DNA of 64,000 nucleotides from Apium graveolens (taxonomy: Eukaryota; Streptophyta; Magnoliopsida; Apiales; Apiaceae). The notes beneath the pieces were generated by a model, which saw nothing but the letters and a program-made list of their open reading frames with translations, made no database searches and was not told the origin of the DNA. Location of the stretch: contig NC_133655.1 of assembly GCF_009905375.1 (NCBI RefSeq), forward strand, positions 169,507,141-169,571,140. The letters are read 5' to 3'. Below, piece after piece: positions 22,374-33,117 of this stretch. A program made the translations under genes and the position numbers. Within the stretch, counting starts at the first letter, position 1. Each line of letters opens with the position of its first letter.

Positions 22374-22874
22374 TTCCGTACCTGTTAAAGTTTTGTTTAA
22401 TTCAGGAGCGTCTAAGTACTTTATATCAAAAGAATGTGTGAATAAAATGGATTTAATATTGGAAGACTTAGCTAAGCCCTTGACCATAGAAGTGGCCAAT
22501 CAGGAAAAAGTTTCAGTAACCCAATTTTATCCTAGGTGTCAACTAGAAATCCACGGGCATTCCTTTTCAGCAGACCTAATACCCTACGAATTAGGAGAGT
22601 TTGATGTGATTTTAGAAATGGATTGGTTATCCCAGCATAAGGAAAATATTGATTGTAAGAAAAAGCAGATTGTAATGTATACAAAGAATAATGTTAGGAT
22701 AAATTATCAAGGACAGAAGCAAGAGAAGAAATTTCTTTCGATATTGAAAGCAAAGAAATTGTTGAGACAAGGATGCGAAGCCTACTTAGCCCATATTGTA
22801 GACATCGAGAAATGGGCACCTAATCTGGACGAGATTCCAATGTTAGGGAATTTTCGGATGTTTTTCCAGATGAG
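22374..22874 (+). pseudogene. Tek aspartic protease
   Basis: The active-site loop reads LFNSGASKYFI, with AAT (Asn) at 22399-22401 in place of the catalytic Asp of the usual DSGAS. The later LIPYELGEFDVILEMDWL block fits the rest of a chromovirus protease (usual form DVILGMDWL, here Gly to Glu). The frame is otherwise open to near 22870. The protease should be inactive. Confidence 0.85.
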
Positions 22875-23770
22875 TTGCCAGGATTGCCACCGTATCGTGA
22901 GATCGAGTTTTCTATTGATCTAATTCTTCGAGCAAAACCAATTTCAAAGGCTCCATATCATACGGCCCCAGTGGAAATGAAAGAACTAGCTAAGCAACTT
23001 CAGGAACTTTTGGATAAAGGAGTAGTTAGGCCAAGTGTATCCCCGTGGGGTATACCAGTGTTATTTGTGAAAAAGAAAGACGGAAGCATGAGGTTGTGTA
23101 TTGATTATCGGGAGTTGAATAAGTTAACCATCAAGAATAAGTATCCCCCACCTAGGATTGATGACTTGTTTGATCAACTTAAAGGAGCGTACTGTTTCTC
23201 AAAGATTAATTTAAGATCAGGCTATCATCAGCTGGAGAACAAGCCTGAGGACATACCAAATACCGCATTCAGAACCGGATATGGACATTTTGAGTTCTTA
23301 TGATGTCATTTGGATTGACCAATGCACCAGCTGCCTTCATGGATTTAATGAACCAGGTGTATAAGGAGTACTTAGATAAGTTTGTTATGGTATTTATTGA
23401 TGACATCCTCATTTACTCAAAGACTAAAGACGACCATGTCGAACACCTAAGGATTGCCTTGCAAAGGCTGAGAGAGAAGCAGTTGTATGCTAAATTTTGA
23501 AAATGTGAATTTTGTTTAGATGAAGTTCAGTTTTTGGGTCATATAGTGGGTAAGGATGGTATTAAAGTGGATCCTGTAAAGATTGAAGCTGTATCCAGAT
23601 GGGAACAACCAAAGACCCCGACAGAAGTTAGAAGTTTTCTTGGGTTAGCAGGTTATTATCAGAGATTTGTAAAAGACTTTGCCAAGATTGCGACTTCATT
23701 GACCAAGCTGACCAGGAAGAATGAAAGTTTGTTTGGACTGAGAAATGCAAAGAGAGTTTCCAGGAGTTGA
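22875..23770 (+). pseudogene. Tek reverse transcriptase
   Basis: It contains the [35 protein letters not shown] and [17 protein letters not shown] blocks. The catalytic box is FIDD ([10 protein letters not shown]), both Asp intact, near 23395. A one-base deletion near 23300 splits the domain just before [11 protein letters not shown] at 23498 and a frameshift near 23740 break the connection region ([17 protein letters not shown]). Confidence 0.9.
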
Positions 23771-24243
23771 AGAAAAGATTAGTGACAGCACCAGTGCTAA
23801 CATTTCCAAATGAAACGGGAAACTTTGTGATCTACAGTGATGCTTCTTCAAAAGGTTTAGGCTGTGTGTTAATGCAACATGATAAAGTTATTTCTTATGC
23901 ATCCAGACAGTTAAAACCCCATGAGCAGATGTATCCAGTACATGATTTGGAATTAGCAGCAATAGTGTTCGTATTGAAGATATGGAGACACTACTTGTAC
24001 GGAGAAAAGTGTGAAATCTATACAGACCATAATAGTTTAAAGTACATATTCACCCATAAGAACTTAAATATGAGAAAACAAAGATGGTTGAAACTGATCA
24101 AAGATTACGATTGTTCTATTAACTATCATCCGGGCAAAGCCAACATGGTAGCAGATGCCTTAAGCAGGAAGGAAAGATTGAATGCGATCAAAATTTCTGA
24201 GGAACTAGCAAAGGAATTTAAAAGGCTGGAAATTGAAGTTTGA
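23767..24243 (+). pseudogene. Tek RNase H
   Basis: RNase H of the Ty3 type with [51 protein letters not shown] and ADALSRK. The expected Asp-Glu-Asp residues are present. It is open for 158 codons, and the TGA that ends it (24241) falls where CGA (Arg) is likely, so it was probably joined to integrase. Confidence 0.88.
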
Positions 24244-25540
24244 GTGCCAGAAGGTAATAAAGAGCAATTGTATGAAATCACTTTTCAGCCAGAATTGATG
24301 GAAAAAATTAGGTAGTGTCAAGAAGAAGTTATAAATCAAGGATCGGATGGTTTGACTGGGGAAGAAGTTTTTACTCAAAAGGATATCAAAGGTATGTTCA
24401 TATTTTTTTCAAGAATATGGATCCCCAATATGACTGAATTGAGGAATGAGATTTTGCGAGAAGCTCATAATTCTAGGTTTTCTATTCATCCGAGAAGTAT
24501 CAAGATGTATTAGGATTTGAAGCAGAATTTTTGGTGGCCAGGAATGAAAAAGGAAATTATAAATTGGGTTGGCAAGTGTCATGTGTGTCAGATGCTAAAA
24601 GCAGAACATTAAAGGCCAAATGGATTGTTGCAACCTTTGGAGATTCCACAGTGGAAATGGGAAGATATTGCGATGGATTTTTTAGTTGGGCTACCAAAGA
24701 TGAAATCGAATCATGATGCTATTTGGGTAATTATCGATAAGTTAATGAAGTTAGCATATTTCCTCCCTATCAACGTGAGATATTCTTTGGAAAAGTTAGT
24801 TAAGTTGTATCAGGACGAAATAGTAACCAAGCATGGAGTTCCTGTGTCCATCGTATCAGATCGATACCCAAGATTCAATTCAAGGTTTTGGACTACATTT
24901 CAAGAATGTTTGGGGACCAAGCTAAATATGAGCACCGCTTATCATCCTCATACAGATGGTCAAAGTGAGAGAACGATTCAGACAATAGAAGATATGTTGA
25001 GAGTTTGTGCTTTGGATTTCAAGGGAAACGGGGATGATCACCTACCATTGATTGAGTTTTCCTATAATAACAGCTACCATGCTAGCATCAGAATGCCACC
25101 CTATGAAGCCCTGTATGGACGCAAGTGTAGATCACCTTTGTATTGAGATGAAGTAGGAGAAAATAAAGTGCTAGGACCTGAACTAGTTCAGCAGACCAAA
25201 GATGTAGTGGCGTTGATTCAGAAAAGGTTGGAAGCAGCTCAATGTAGATAAAGAAAGAATGTTGATTTACATCAAAAGGATATGGACTTTGAAGTGGGAT
25301 CACTGGTATTGTTGAAAGTATCACCTTGGAAAGGGTTAGTTCGATTTGGTCAGAAAGGTAAGCTCAGCCCAAGGTATATAGGACCATTTGAAGTTTTGAA
25401 ACAAATAGGAAAGGTCGCTTACGAGATAGTGTTGCCACCGCAGTTACAACATATTCACAATGTGTTCCACGTATCCATGTTGAAGCCATATATTCCTGAT
25501 TCGAATCAAGTTATAGAATACGAACCAATCGAGCTTTAGT
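24244..25540 (+). pseudogene. Tek integrase
   Basis: The zinc-binding region has REAHNSRFSIHPRS and KCHVCQ. The catalytic core keeps all three acids: Asp in [10 protein letters not shown], Asp in IVSDRYPRF and Glu in DGQSERTIQ. The [16 protein letters not shown] and [15 protein letters not shown] blocks form the C-terminal domain. Stops at 24313, 24511 and 24610 are at likely Gln positions; 25144 (TGA) is at a Trp position and 25249 (TAA) at a Gln position. Confidence 0.88.
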
Positions 25541-25713
25541 CAGATTTGTCTTATGTGGAACAGCCAATCCAGATCCTAGATCATAAGGAGCGAGCCCTTA
25601 GAAATAAGTCTATTCCTATAGTTAAAGTACTTTGGAGAAATCCTCAAGTAGAAGAGTCTACCTGGGAGTTAGAGTCAGATATGCTTGACAAATATCCTCA
25701 TTTGTTTAATTAG
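25541..25713 (+). pseudogene. Tek integrase chromodomain-like tail
   Basis: After a TAG at 25537-25539 the frame continues with VKVLWRNPQVEESTWELESD, the WR..-E-TWE pattern of the chromodomain at the end of chromovirus integrases, and ends at TAG 25711. Chromodomains of this kind are thought to guide integration to heterochromatin. Confidence 0.8.
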
Positions 25714-25740
25714 TTAAGATTCTGAGGACATAATCTTTTT

Positions 25741-25752
25741 AAGGGGGAAGGA
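25741..25752 (+). other. Tek polypurine tract
   Basis: AAGGGGGAAGGA directly precedes the 3' LTR and would prime plus-strand synthesis. Confidence 0.85.
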
Positions 25753-27291
25753 TATAATGACTCGTATATATTTTATTATTTAGATGTTAATTATTGAATA
25801 ATCTATTAAATAAAATGGGTGAATTGATTCTGACAGCTGTGTTTTGGTTATTATTATTTATATGTGATTTTTGGTCTGCGAGGATTATTCGTATAATGGT
25901 TTGTTGAACCATATTATTTTGTTTCACATTTAAAAGTGGTTTTATGCCAGATTTATTTTCATAAATATTTGGATTCTCTCTAAAATTTTTTTTTTATGGT
26001 TTTATAATTTCAATAATTATTTTTAGGATTTTATAAAATTTAGAAATTAATATTTCAGCAATTATTTATCTTTAAATGATTTTCTGATTGCATTTATTTA
26101 TAAATTCTGTATTTAATTACAGAATGCTTCAAAGATTATGAAACTCATATTTTATTAAGTTTTTAATATTTTAAGAATTTTAAAATTTGTTTGGAAATTT
26201 TTCGGATTAAAATCACCTACGCGTATATCCGCTATTTTGTAAAAACACGGGTATGTTATATGTTCAAATTTTTTAACTAATTATGAGAAATTTATTTTAT
26301 TAGTTTGAGAATATTTGTGAAATTTTAAAAGTATTTTTAGAAATTTTCAGGATATTTTATCCGCAAATCGGGTCGTTAATTAGCAAAATGCGGTATAGAA
26401 ACGAGCATATAATTAAACAAAAGGACACGTGTTAGACTATCAACACTTCATGGAAATTATTTGGATACGTGTCTCGACCCTGTTTAATTCCATATTTCAT
26501 AAATAAAACACTCATAGCTCACACTCTCTCCTCTCTTCATCTCTCTCGCACCTCTCTCACGCATCACTCTCCTCTCTCACCCTTTGTTTTTCTCTCTCGG
26601 TTTTCACTCCTCCTTCATCATTTTCTGTGGTTTCTCCGGTACCGCCGTGACTCCGATTCCGGTAATCTCCCGTGCTCCGCCGTTTGTTTCTCTGATTGTT
26701 GTCGATATTATGTATATACACACGCGTGTATATGTATATCGATTTGGTGTTTGTGTATGTGCTATTTATGTGCATGTGTGTGTGTTTTGTTGGGTTTCGA
26801 ATGTGTGTATGGTGCAGCAGCGGGGCCGTGTGGTTCCTAGATTGTGTTTCTTGCCTCTCTGTGGTTGATTCTCTGTTGGGCTTGGTTAATTGGGCCCTAC
26901 ATGTTGGGCCGATTGTGTGCAGTTTGGTTTGGGTTGTTATAATTTTAATTTTGCTTCCTTTTTTATTGCAGGCAATTACTGATTAAAAATTCGTGATATT
27001 AAATTCACTTCGTGCGGAAAATGGTTTTAATAATCGGTAGAATTTATTCGGATACCCAAATATTTTCGGGCACCAATAAATTTTGCCACCGTCCGCGATG
27101 AATTTCGACGAGCGGACAGTGGACGGTGATGATTTTTATCTGAGTACTAAATATATAAAACAAATAAAATGATTCCTATAATCTATTTTCGAACGTAAAT
27201 AAATATTTATGTTACGAGTCTTATCGAGTTATGAATTGTGAATTGAGATTTATTGGAAATTTGACGCCGATTATGTTTCGACGGGTAGGCT

Positions 27292-27299
27292 TATAAATA
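27292..27299 (+). promoter_or_regulatory. candidate TATA box, Tek 3' LTR
   Basis: TATAAATA at the same place as 18532 in the 5' LTR. It could read outward into the distal half of N. Confidence 0.4.
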
Positions 27300-28343
27300 A
27301 ATGAGTCGCTGTCCGAATTTTTTTGAAGACTAAAATACGAAAATATGTATCGAGCGTAAATATTTGTAAATAAATACTAAGCGAACCCTGATTGTTATGT
27401 GTATTATTATTACTTGTAAGTATGAGTCGGGAATCGTTATCATTTGGTTAAATTGTCTAGCGAGGATATGTCAAGCATAACTGGTCGTCTAACCTAGAAT
27501 ATTTCGATTCTGTAGGTTTCAGTCGAAGGACTTGAAAGTTAAAGTCGGTTTAAAGTTGAGCTAGTGTTAGTTGAAAAGCTTCCCAAGGCAAGTACCCATG
27601 AACTAATCTTTTACAGTTCAGTATATATGAATAATTGTTGATTTAATTTACATAGTGGACCAGAACGTTTTAAGTTACGTATCCCCTGTATTTAAAAATA
27701 TTCGTTTAAATTGTGTTTTGGGGAAAAGTAACTTCTGAAAATGCCTATCTCTAGATTATGATTAAATTTGGAAAGATTTTGGAGAGTGTGCTGTGATATA
27801 ATTGTTTTAAAAGAGATAGGTATAAGTGATTTTGGAAACTTGATAAAATGGATCAGATATTGGATGGTTGTATAAGAGACCCGTCACACCCCAGCGGGTT
27901 ACGTAAGTGGCTAAGTCGGGTGCGCGCCTTATTTGAACCGCTTAGTCTAGCGTAACAGAGACCTAGCTAGTCTTTGAGTTCCGGAACAGGTTTATGATGG
28001 GATAGACTGATCATCCGTCCCTAGGATTCGTCCAAATATATATCTGATTTTGGTTTAGTGGTTCCCGTAACAGAACAGATGATTTTGTGTTTCCTGTAAT
28101 GGAACAGTGGATTTATAAATGAAAATAACATGCTAAAAATTGGACTCTGGTATTCACATAGCACACAACTGATGATATGTTTTTATAGAGCATGCTAGTT
28201 GTTGATATCCAGTTTATACTTGTTTTACTTGTTTTCGTAAATGAGTTATGATTTCTGTTTCCTTAACTGTTTTTATAAACTACTTTACTTGTTATTCATA
28301 TAGTGGTACTGTTGAGCAATTGGTTGCTCACCCTTGCAGCTTG

Positions 28344-28344
<1 letters not shown>

Positions 28345-28413
<69 letters not shown>
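28345..28413. repeat. TA microsatellite in Tek 3' LTR
   Basis: About 34 TA units without visible interruption. Confidence 0.95.
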
Positions 28414-28415
<2 letters not shown>

Positions 28416-28713
28416 CAGATGTCTTGAAGACCCACCAGACCTTGGCAGAACTGAGTCTCAGCCCCTTCAGGACGTGGCTCCTCTGAGGTAGTTTGTATCA
28501 GACCATGTGGTTTGATGAGTTGCTGTAATAAGTTAGAGTGTTAGGCTTGTTGAATAAGTTAGTTGCAGTTTTGTAACCTGAATAATATTTGAACCTGTAT
28601 CGGATCTTGGTTTTGGGGTCGTATTGGTATAATAATGTTAAATTAGTAGTTTATATTGTGGTTTGTTATATTTTAGTGACATCAGCTCCTGACCCGAGGT
28701 TGAGGCCGTCACA

Positions 28714-28718
28714 GTTAT
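28714..28718. repeat. target-site duplication, right copy for Tek
   Basis: GTTAT directly follows the 3' LTR end GTCACA and matches 16978-16982. Confidence 0.9.
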
Positions 28719-29880
28719 TATATGATGCAAATTATGAATGAGCCTACATCAACCAAAAACACTTATAATTTGGATAAGAAGCCTGACAATATTACTGGTG
28801 AGGAGGCTATGCTAATATTTGATCCTAGCGGTGGTGTGCAAAACCGTCAACGAGTATGTGTCCTTATGTTTTTTAATAAATGAAACAAAATTGAGGACGT
28901 GAAACTAGGTGAAATTATAAAGTTGAGTGTTGATTTAGCTACTGGTATTTTTAAAAAATTCTAGGAGATAATGTTTGTACTTGATCCAGGAGGTGATATA
29001 AATTCATTTATTCTTAAGGACAGAGATTTTAAGGGAATGAGAGAATTACGAGAATAAACATGTAGTTGGCTCTGGAAATCAGAAAAGAGGAGAGAATTTT
29101 GATACAACATGGATGAGATTATACAAGTCTTGTGTCTATGATATCGGGTTTGTAAAAACTCAGAACTGCGACTACTGTTATGCATATTATGATTTCTAAA
29201 GAAACCTCAATGATCTATACGAGAAATTTCGTATACATATGTGCCTATTTGTGGCGGAAAAAAGAGTTGGTCTTCCTCAAGATTTTTGCGAGAGCAAGTT
29301 ACAACATAATTCTGCAAGAACCATTTACAATGCAATCTCTAATGCTTCATCTAATATAGTTGTTCCTGACATTTCGGAAAATAAAATTTCTAGATGGGTT
29401 TCTTATTTTAAATTCAAAACTTCAAGTCAATTACATTTAAATCTAGGAATTTGCATTTTAATTTTTTTTTATAAAGAAATAGAGGAGATAGCTGATAAAG
29501 AATTGTTAGAAGAAAATGAGGCTTGTCCTTTTCAAAATCGTAGAAGAGCCCGAGGAATTATTTCTCTTTGCGTATAAAAGTTTCTCGTTTGTGTCGTATA
29601 AGTCTGATTATGTTGCTGGAGTGGTGGATAATTGGTATTGGGATGATACTGTATTAGTGTTTGATCAAAGAGGCATCATAAACTATATTGATCTGCATAC
29701 TAAAAATGTTCGGGTCTTTGATGGTTTTGGATTCACCCTGATTGGCAATGGAGAAGTGACAGTTGTGCTTGAAGAGTTGAGGATTACAAATGATTTCATC
29801 CAGGAGAATGCAGTTGTTACTTGCTACTAAGATTTTGTTCAAAGTTCATTAATCGTTGAGGACAAGGATTTGTTCAAGGA
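28719..29880 (+). pseudogene. N distal internal region, unrecognised reading frames
   Basis: Open stretches at 29239-29577 and 29516-29830 overlap in different frames; 28719-29238 is broken by stops. The second stretch contains WYWDDTVLVFDQRGIINYID and ends at TAA near 29828, about 50 bases before the polypurine tract. A fold with repeated short hydrophobic strands is possible; I considered an F-box-associated domain but could not support it. It could be a captured host fragment or element-specific sequence. Confidence 0.35.
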
Positions 29881-29888
29881 GGGTGGAT
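29876..29888 (+). other. N polypurine tract
   Basis: AAGGAGGGTGGAT directly precedes TGTAACC of the 3' LTR. Confidence 0.75.
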
Positions 29889-30301
29889 TGTAACCAGCAG
29901 AAGAGACTAAGCCAACTAATCTTTATCTTGAGTTGGTCAAACTAGTCTGACACTAGTTTGGCACTTACAAGCACATTAGAGCTTCAGGCCCATTAGAGCT
30001 TTTGGCCTATTATAGTCCAAATGACATATACACTATATGTACAATGTTCTGCAGTTTTGAGAAGGCATCAAAAACGAATTATCTTTATCATTTATTTTCA
30101 TTTCAGTATTTCACATTCAATTATTTCAATTCGATTACTTCTTTCAGTTTAATATTTTTGCACCTTTAATTTCAATTTATCATCTTTATTATTAATAATG
30201 TCATTTTTTCTTAAGTATGTATTCTCTTAGTTATTCCTTATTGATTACATTTTTTTGCTGATAGACCCATTAATGATTACAATTCGGATGTTAATCAACC
30301 A
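29889..30301 (+). repeat. N 3' LTR
   Basis: The 413-bp repeat matches 15537-15928, with small insertions near 29945-30005. It ends AATCAACCA. Confidence 0.8.
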
Positions 30302-30339
30302 GAATGAACAACCCACACGTCAACGACACACCTCATATC

Positions 30340-30745
30340 TGTCATTCCAACCCCCCCTTCCCCCTTCAATTTTTAACCCCGCAAACTCTTCCATAATATA
30401 ACTACCGTTGCAAACACATGCACCACCTCCTCCACGAGACTCCCAAGTTCCAACATCAACGCAACCGGCTCCTTCCTATTCCCTAACCAAAATTTAACCA
30501 ACCCACTCCCACTCCCATCCATTTTTCCTAAAGTACATCCTTAAAAACTCACCTAAATCTCTACTTACGTTGTCACTCTCAATACTCGATAACGAAACAC
30601 TCTTCTGCTTATTAATACTAGCAACCAAACTTACCTCTTTTTCGGGTATCGATTTCTCACGATTTTCTAACAATTGAAGTAATTTATTGGAGTGGGTATT
30701 GAATGATTCGATTTGGGAATCAAGATTTTGTGATATTTTAGACAA
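30340..30745 (-). pseudogene. possible FRIGIDA-like (FRL) gene fragment
   Basis: An 83-codon frame (30745-30494) reads MSKISQNLDSQIESFNTHSN, then a coiled-coil-like segment with LENREKSIPEKEVSLVASI, and LESD/DL-type motifs (SIESDNVSRDLGEFL). After a stop, the downstream sequence in minus sense contains a NRKEPVALMLELGSLVEEVV-like stretch. The order of coiled coil, an EFL block and an RKE..L..EL block resembles the N-terminal half of plant FRIGIDA-like proteins, which act in floral-repressor transcription complexes. The match is from memory of the family pattern and is tentative. No start context, introns or C-terminal half are visible. Confidence 0.35.
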
Positions 30746-31513
30746 ATTTCAAAAAGTGAGGTATATTTGTGTATATTTAGAACCTGAAAATACAATTGTA
30801 TCTCTTTATTTAACCGAACTTAACGGAAGTCATTTAAGTGTGTAATGTTTTTAATTTTTTTTATTAATTAACCAAAGTGCGGTTTCAAACACTGACCAAT
30901 AAAGTATAAAAATTAATTCACGGGCCACTTTTCTGCAATGTACTCATGTTTAAATATCAAACTGGTTATCCAAGATCATCTATGACTTTAATCAACAATC
31001 TTAATGGAATTATCATTTAAATCACTAAATTCGTAATAAATAACAAACATTTACTTCTAAATTAGGATTTGAAAATTAAAACGTTTTTATATAGTTTTAT
31101 ATATTTTCTTGAATTATACTATAACCAAATGAAAAATTATGAATTTTAGTATTTTAAATAATTTTTTTGGATTTTCAAAACTATCTATTATTTCATTTTT
31201 ATATTTATAATTATTTTAATTGATTTAGTTAAGAACAATAAGTATATAGACTACATAAAATGTAGTTCTCCATATGCGAAAATCATAACAAGATTGTAAT
31301 AAATTATCTATATTGATGTTCTCCATGTGCTTATCATTTGGTGTTATAAAGAATTTTGCTGAGTTTTATTGATGGATTTTAATAGCAACTATAATGGGGT
31401 TGTTCGTATGGTTGTTTGCTGACTGGGCGAGGTGGCTTAGCATTGGAGCACAAGGTTGTTTGGAAAGTTGTTTTTAAAAGTTGTCCGAGTTGAACAACGG
31501 TTGTTTGAGATTA
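30746..31513. other. unassigned AT-rich DNA
   Basis: Between the possible FRL fragment and LTR A there is no convincing frame, repeat boundary or RNA gene. The last 100 bp contains repeated GTTGTTTG-like words. Confidence 0.4.
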
Positions 31514-31820
31514 TGTCAGATATTGAGTACAACACAGGGGGAGTGAATGTGTTTTCTTGATTTTTAGGCTTTTTCAAACTATTTAGATATGGTGAACAAT
31601 GTAATCTAATTTGTAGCGATATTGTGTTTAGCAGAATTAATAAAGCATGCACAACAAACACAGTATTTTCAAAACTCACTTAACTTTGTATTAAAATTAA
31701 GCATGTCTTGCTACAAATTTCTGGTTTCTTTGTAAGTAAAGAACTCATCTTCTTTCTTGGAAGAGTACTTGAAAAATCTAGATCTGTTTGTTAACACTTA
31801 AAACAAAGGACCAATATTTA

Positions 31821-31828
31821 CTTTATAG
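31821..31828 (-). promoter_or_regulatory. candidate TATA box of the J-family LTR
   Basis: Minus-strand CTATAAAG is conserved in the other two LTR copies (39870-39877 and 61932-61939) and lies downstream of the motif array. Confidence 0.4.
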
Positions 31829-32094
31829 ATTAGTAATCACAGGATTACACAACATGCAATAAAATGTACTAAATCCTACTTTAAGTTATCTCAAAAGCTT
31901 TCCATTTCTGTCTTAGTGAATCCTTGAAAATCTTGTAGGTCTGTGACATTCCTTTGTCAGTTAATCTTGCCCCTTGATCTTTCACCCTTCAAGCTGCTTT
32001 GTAGACTTTTCAATCTAAGTGATTAGATCATTTGTTGATTGATAATCTTGAATCTTTAACATGTCTGCATTATGTACTTGAGGTTCATATCGAG

Positions 32095-32610
32095 ATCTCC
32101 AGTTGGATGTATAGAGAACTGACATCTCGATAATTATAATGGCTTATCGAGATTTTTAGTTGTCTATAAGTGTCCTTGACTTGTCGAGGTCTCTGAGTTC
32201 TCTATAAGTGAACTTGGCTTGTGGACGTCTCCAAAACTCTACATGTAGAAATGACTTGTCGATATCTTTGAGATCTCTATATGCATTTTGAATTATCGAT
32301 ATCTCTGAGATCTCTAATGAGAAATTGACTTGTCGATATCTCTAATCTTCATATCTTCATTTTGACTTTTCGATATCTCTTAGTTCTCTGTATGCAGAAA
32401 TGGCTTGTCGATATCTCAGAGTTCTCTATATACATTTTGACTTGTAGATATCTCTGAGTTCTCTAATGATAATTTGACTTGTCGATATCTCCAATCTTCA
32501 CATCTTCATTTGACTTGTCGATATCTCTGAGACTTCTCTATAAGCCCTTTTGGACTTCTCGATAAGTCATTCCAGAGTTCTCGAATGACTTCTCTATATG
32601 ACTTGATCTG
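32095..32610. repeat. palindromic motif array in LTR A
   Basis: About fifteen variants of GACTTGTCGATATCTC, plus GACTTCTCGATAAGTC, at irregular 30-45 bp steps. The core TCGA is flanked by imperfect inverted arms (GACTT/AAGTC or GAGAT/ATCTC). Confidence 0.8.
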
Positions 32611-32895
32611 TGACTTGTAGTTATCTTAACTTAGAACATTTTTCCTAGAACAGATTTATTCAACTCCATGCTTCTTTACCTTTTCTCCGAGGCATGATCT
32701 TGTTGATCTTCTTCTAGAGTTTATTCTTAGGCTTGAGACTGTTCATAGAAAAAAAATACTCCAGTCTGATCTATAACATTTTTACAGACTCAAGTAATAC
32801 AATACAAAATAAAGATTTAGACTATCATACAACTAAATCTTGGGATTGTCAATATGACTTAGTCTTGTTATAATACATGCATATCTTGCACAATA

Positions 32896-32908
32896 ACCTC
32901 CCCCAATT
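32896..32908 (-). other. J polypurine tract
   Basis: Minus-sense AAATTGGGGGAGGT directly precedes the 3' LTR start. Element M has the same feature at 62931-62945. Confidence 0.75.
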
Positions 32909-33117
32909 TGTGAGAAGATTGCGTATCACAAATTTATGCCTGGTAACAAGACTAGCCCCAAGTTACAATGATACAATAAAAGTTTACACAAAATTGACAG
33001 ATCACAAATACAGCTTTTATACACTGAGTGATTACATGAGTTTAATAAGTACATTCATTACATGAAATTTTCATAGCCTGATTCCTTTCTAATGAGGTCC
33101 TTAAGATTTACAAGCCT

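Larger units (their letters stand above)
16983..28713 (+). mobile_element. Tek: Ty3/gypsy chromovirus (Tekay/Del-like) inserted in N
   Basis: The 11.7-kb element has 2.9-kb LTRs (16983-19865 and 25753-28713), an initiator-Met primer site, a pre-gag frame, gag, protease, RT, RNase H, integrase with a C-terminal chromodomain-like segment, and a polypurine tract. A perfect GTTAT duplication flanks it. Domain order, long LTRs and the chromodomain-like tail fit the Tekay/Del clade. The coding region has about ten premature stops and a few frameshifts, so it is inactive. Confidence 0.93.
25753..28713 (+). repeat. Tek 3' LTR
   Basis: The 2961-bp repeat aligns with 16983-19865. The main length difference is a TA microsatellite at 28345-28413, against a few TA units at about 19551-19565 in the 5' copy. 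GTTAT follows at 28714-28718, completing the duplication. Confidence 0.9.
15537..30301 (+). mobile_element. N: small non-autonomous LTR retrotransposon, split by Tek
   Basis: Direct terminal repeats of about 0.4 kb (15537-15928 and 29889-30301) start TGTAACCA. An initiator-Met primer site lies at 15941 and a polypurine tract precedes the 3' copy. After subtracting Tek and one duplication copy the element is about 3 kb. The interior has a Gag-like fragment and an unassigned reading frame, but no protease, RT or integrase, so movement would need proteins in trans. I could not find a matching target duplication at its outer ends. Confidence 0.75.
31514..32895 (-). repeat. J 3' LTR (copy A)
   Basis: The plus-strand ends are TGTCAGATATTG and TTGCACAATA (family form CACAACA). 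It aligns with the solo LTR at 39566-40868 and with 61718-62930. A tandem-like array of palindromic TCGA-centred motifs fills 32095-32610. A G-run hairpin lies at 31531-31553. Confidence 0.85.

Noticed and set aside
29516..29830. F-box-associated domain reading of the N distal frame
   Set aside because: Only a loose hydrophobic strand pattern fits; no F-box and no diagnostic motif could be found.
32095..32610. Evenly repeated motifs suggesting a CRISPR array
   Set aside because: The repeats are short, degenerate and irregularly spaced, lie inside an LTR of a plant element, and recur in three LTR copies.
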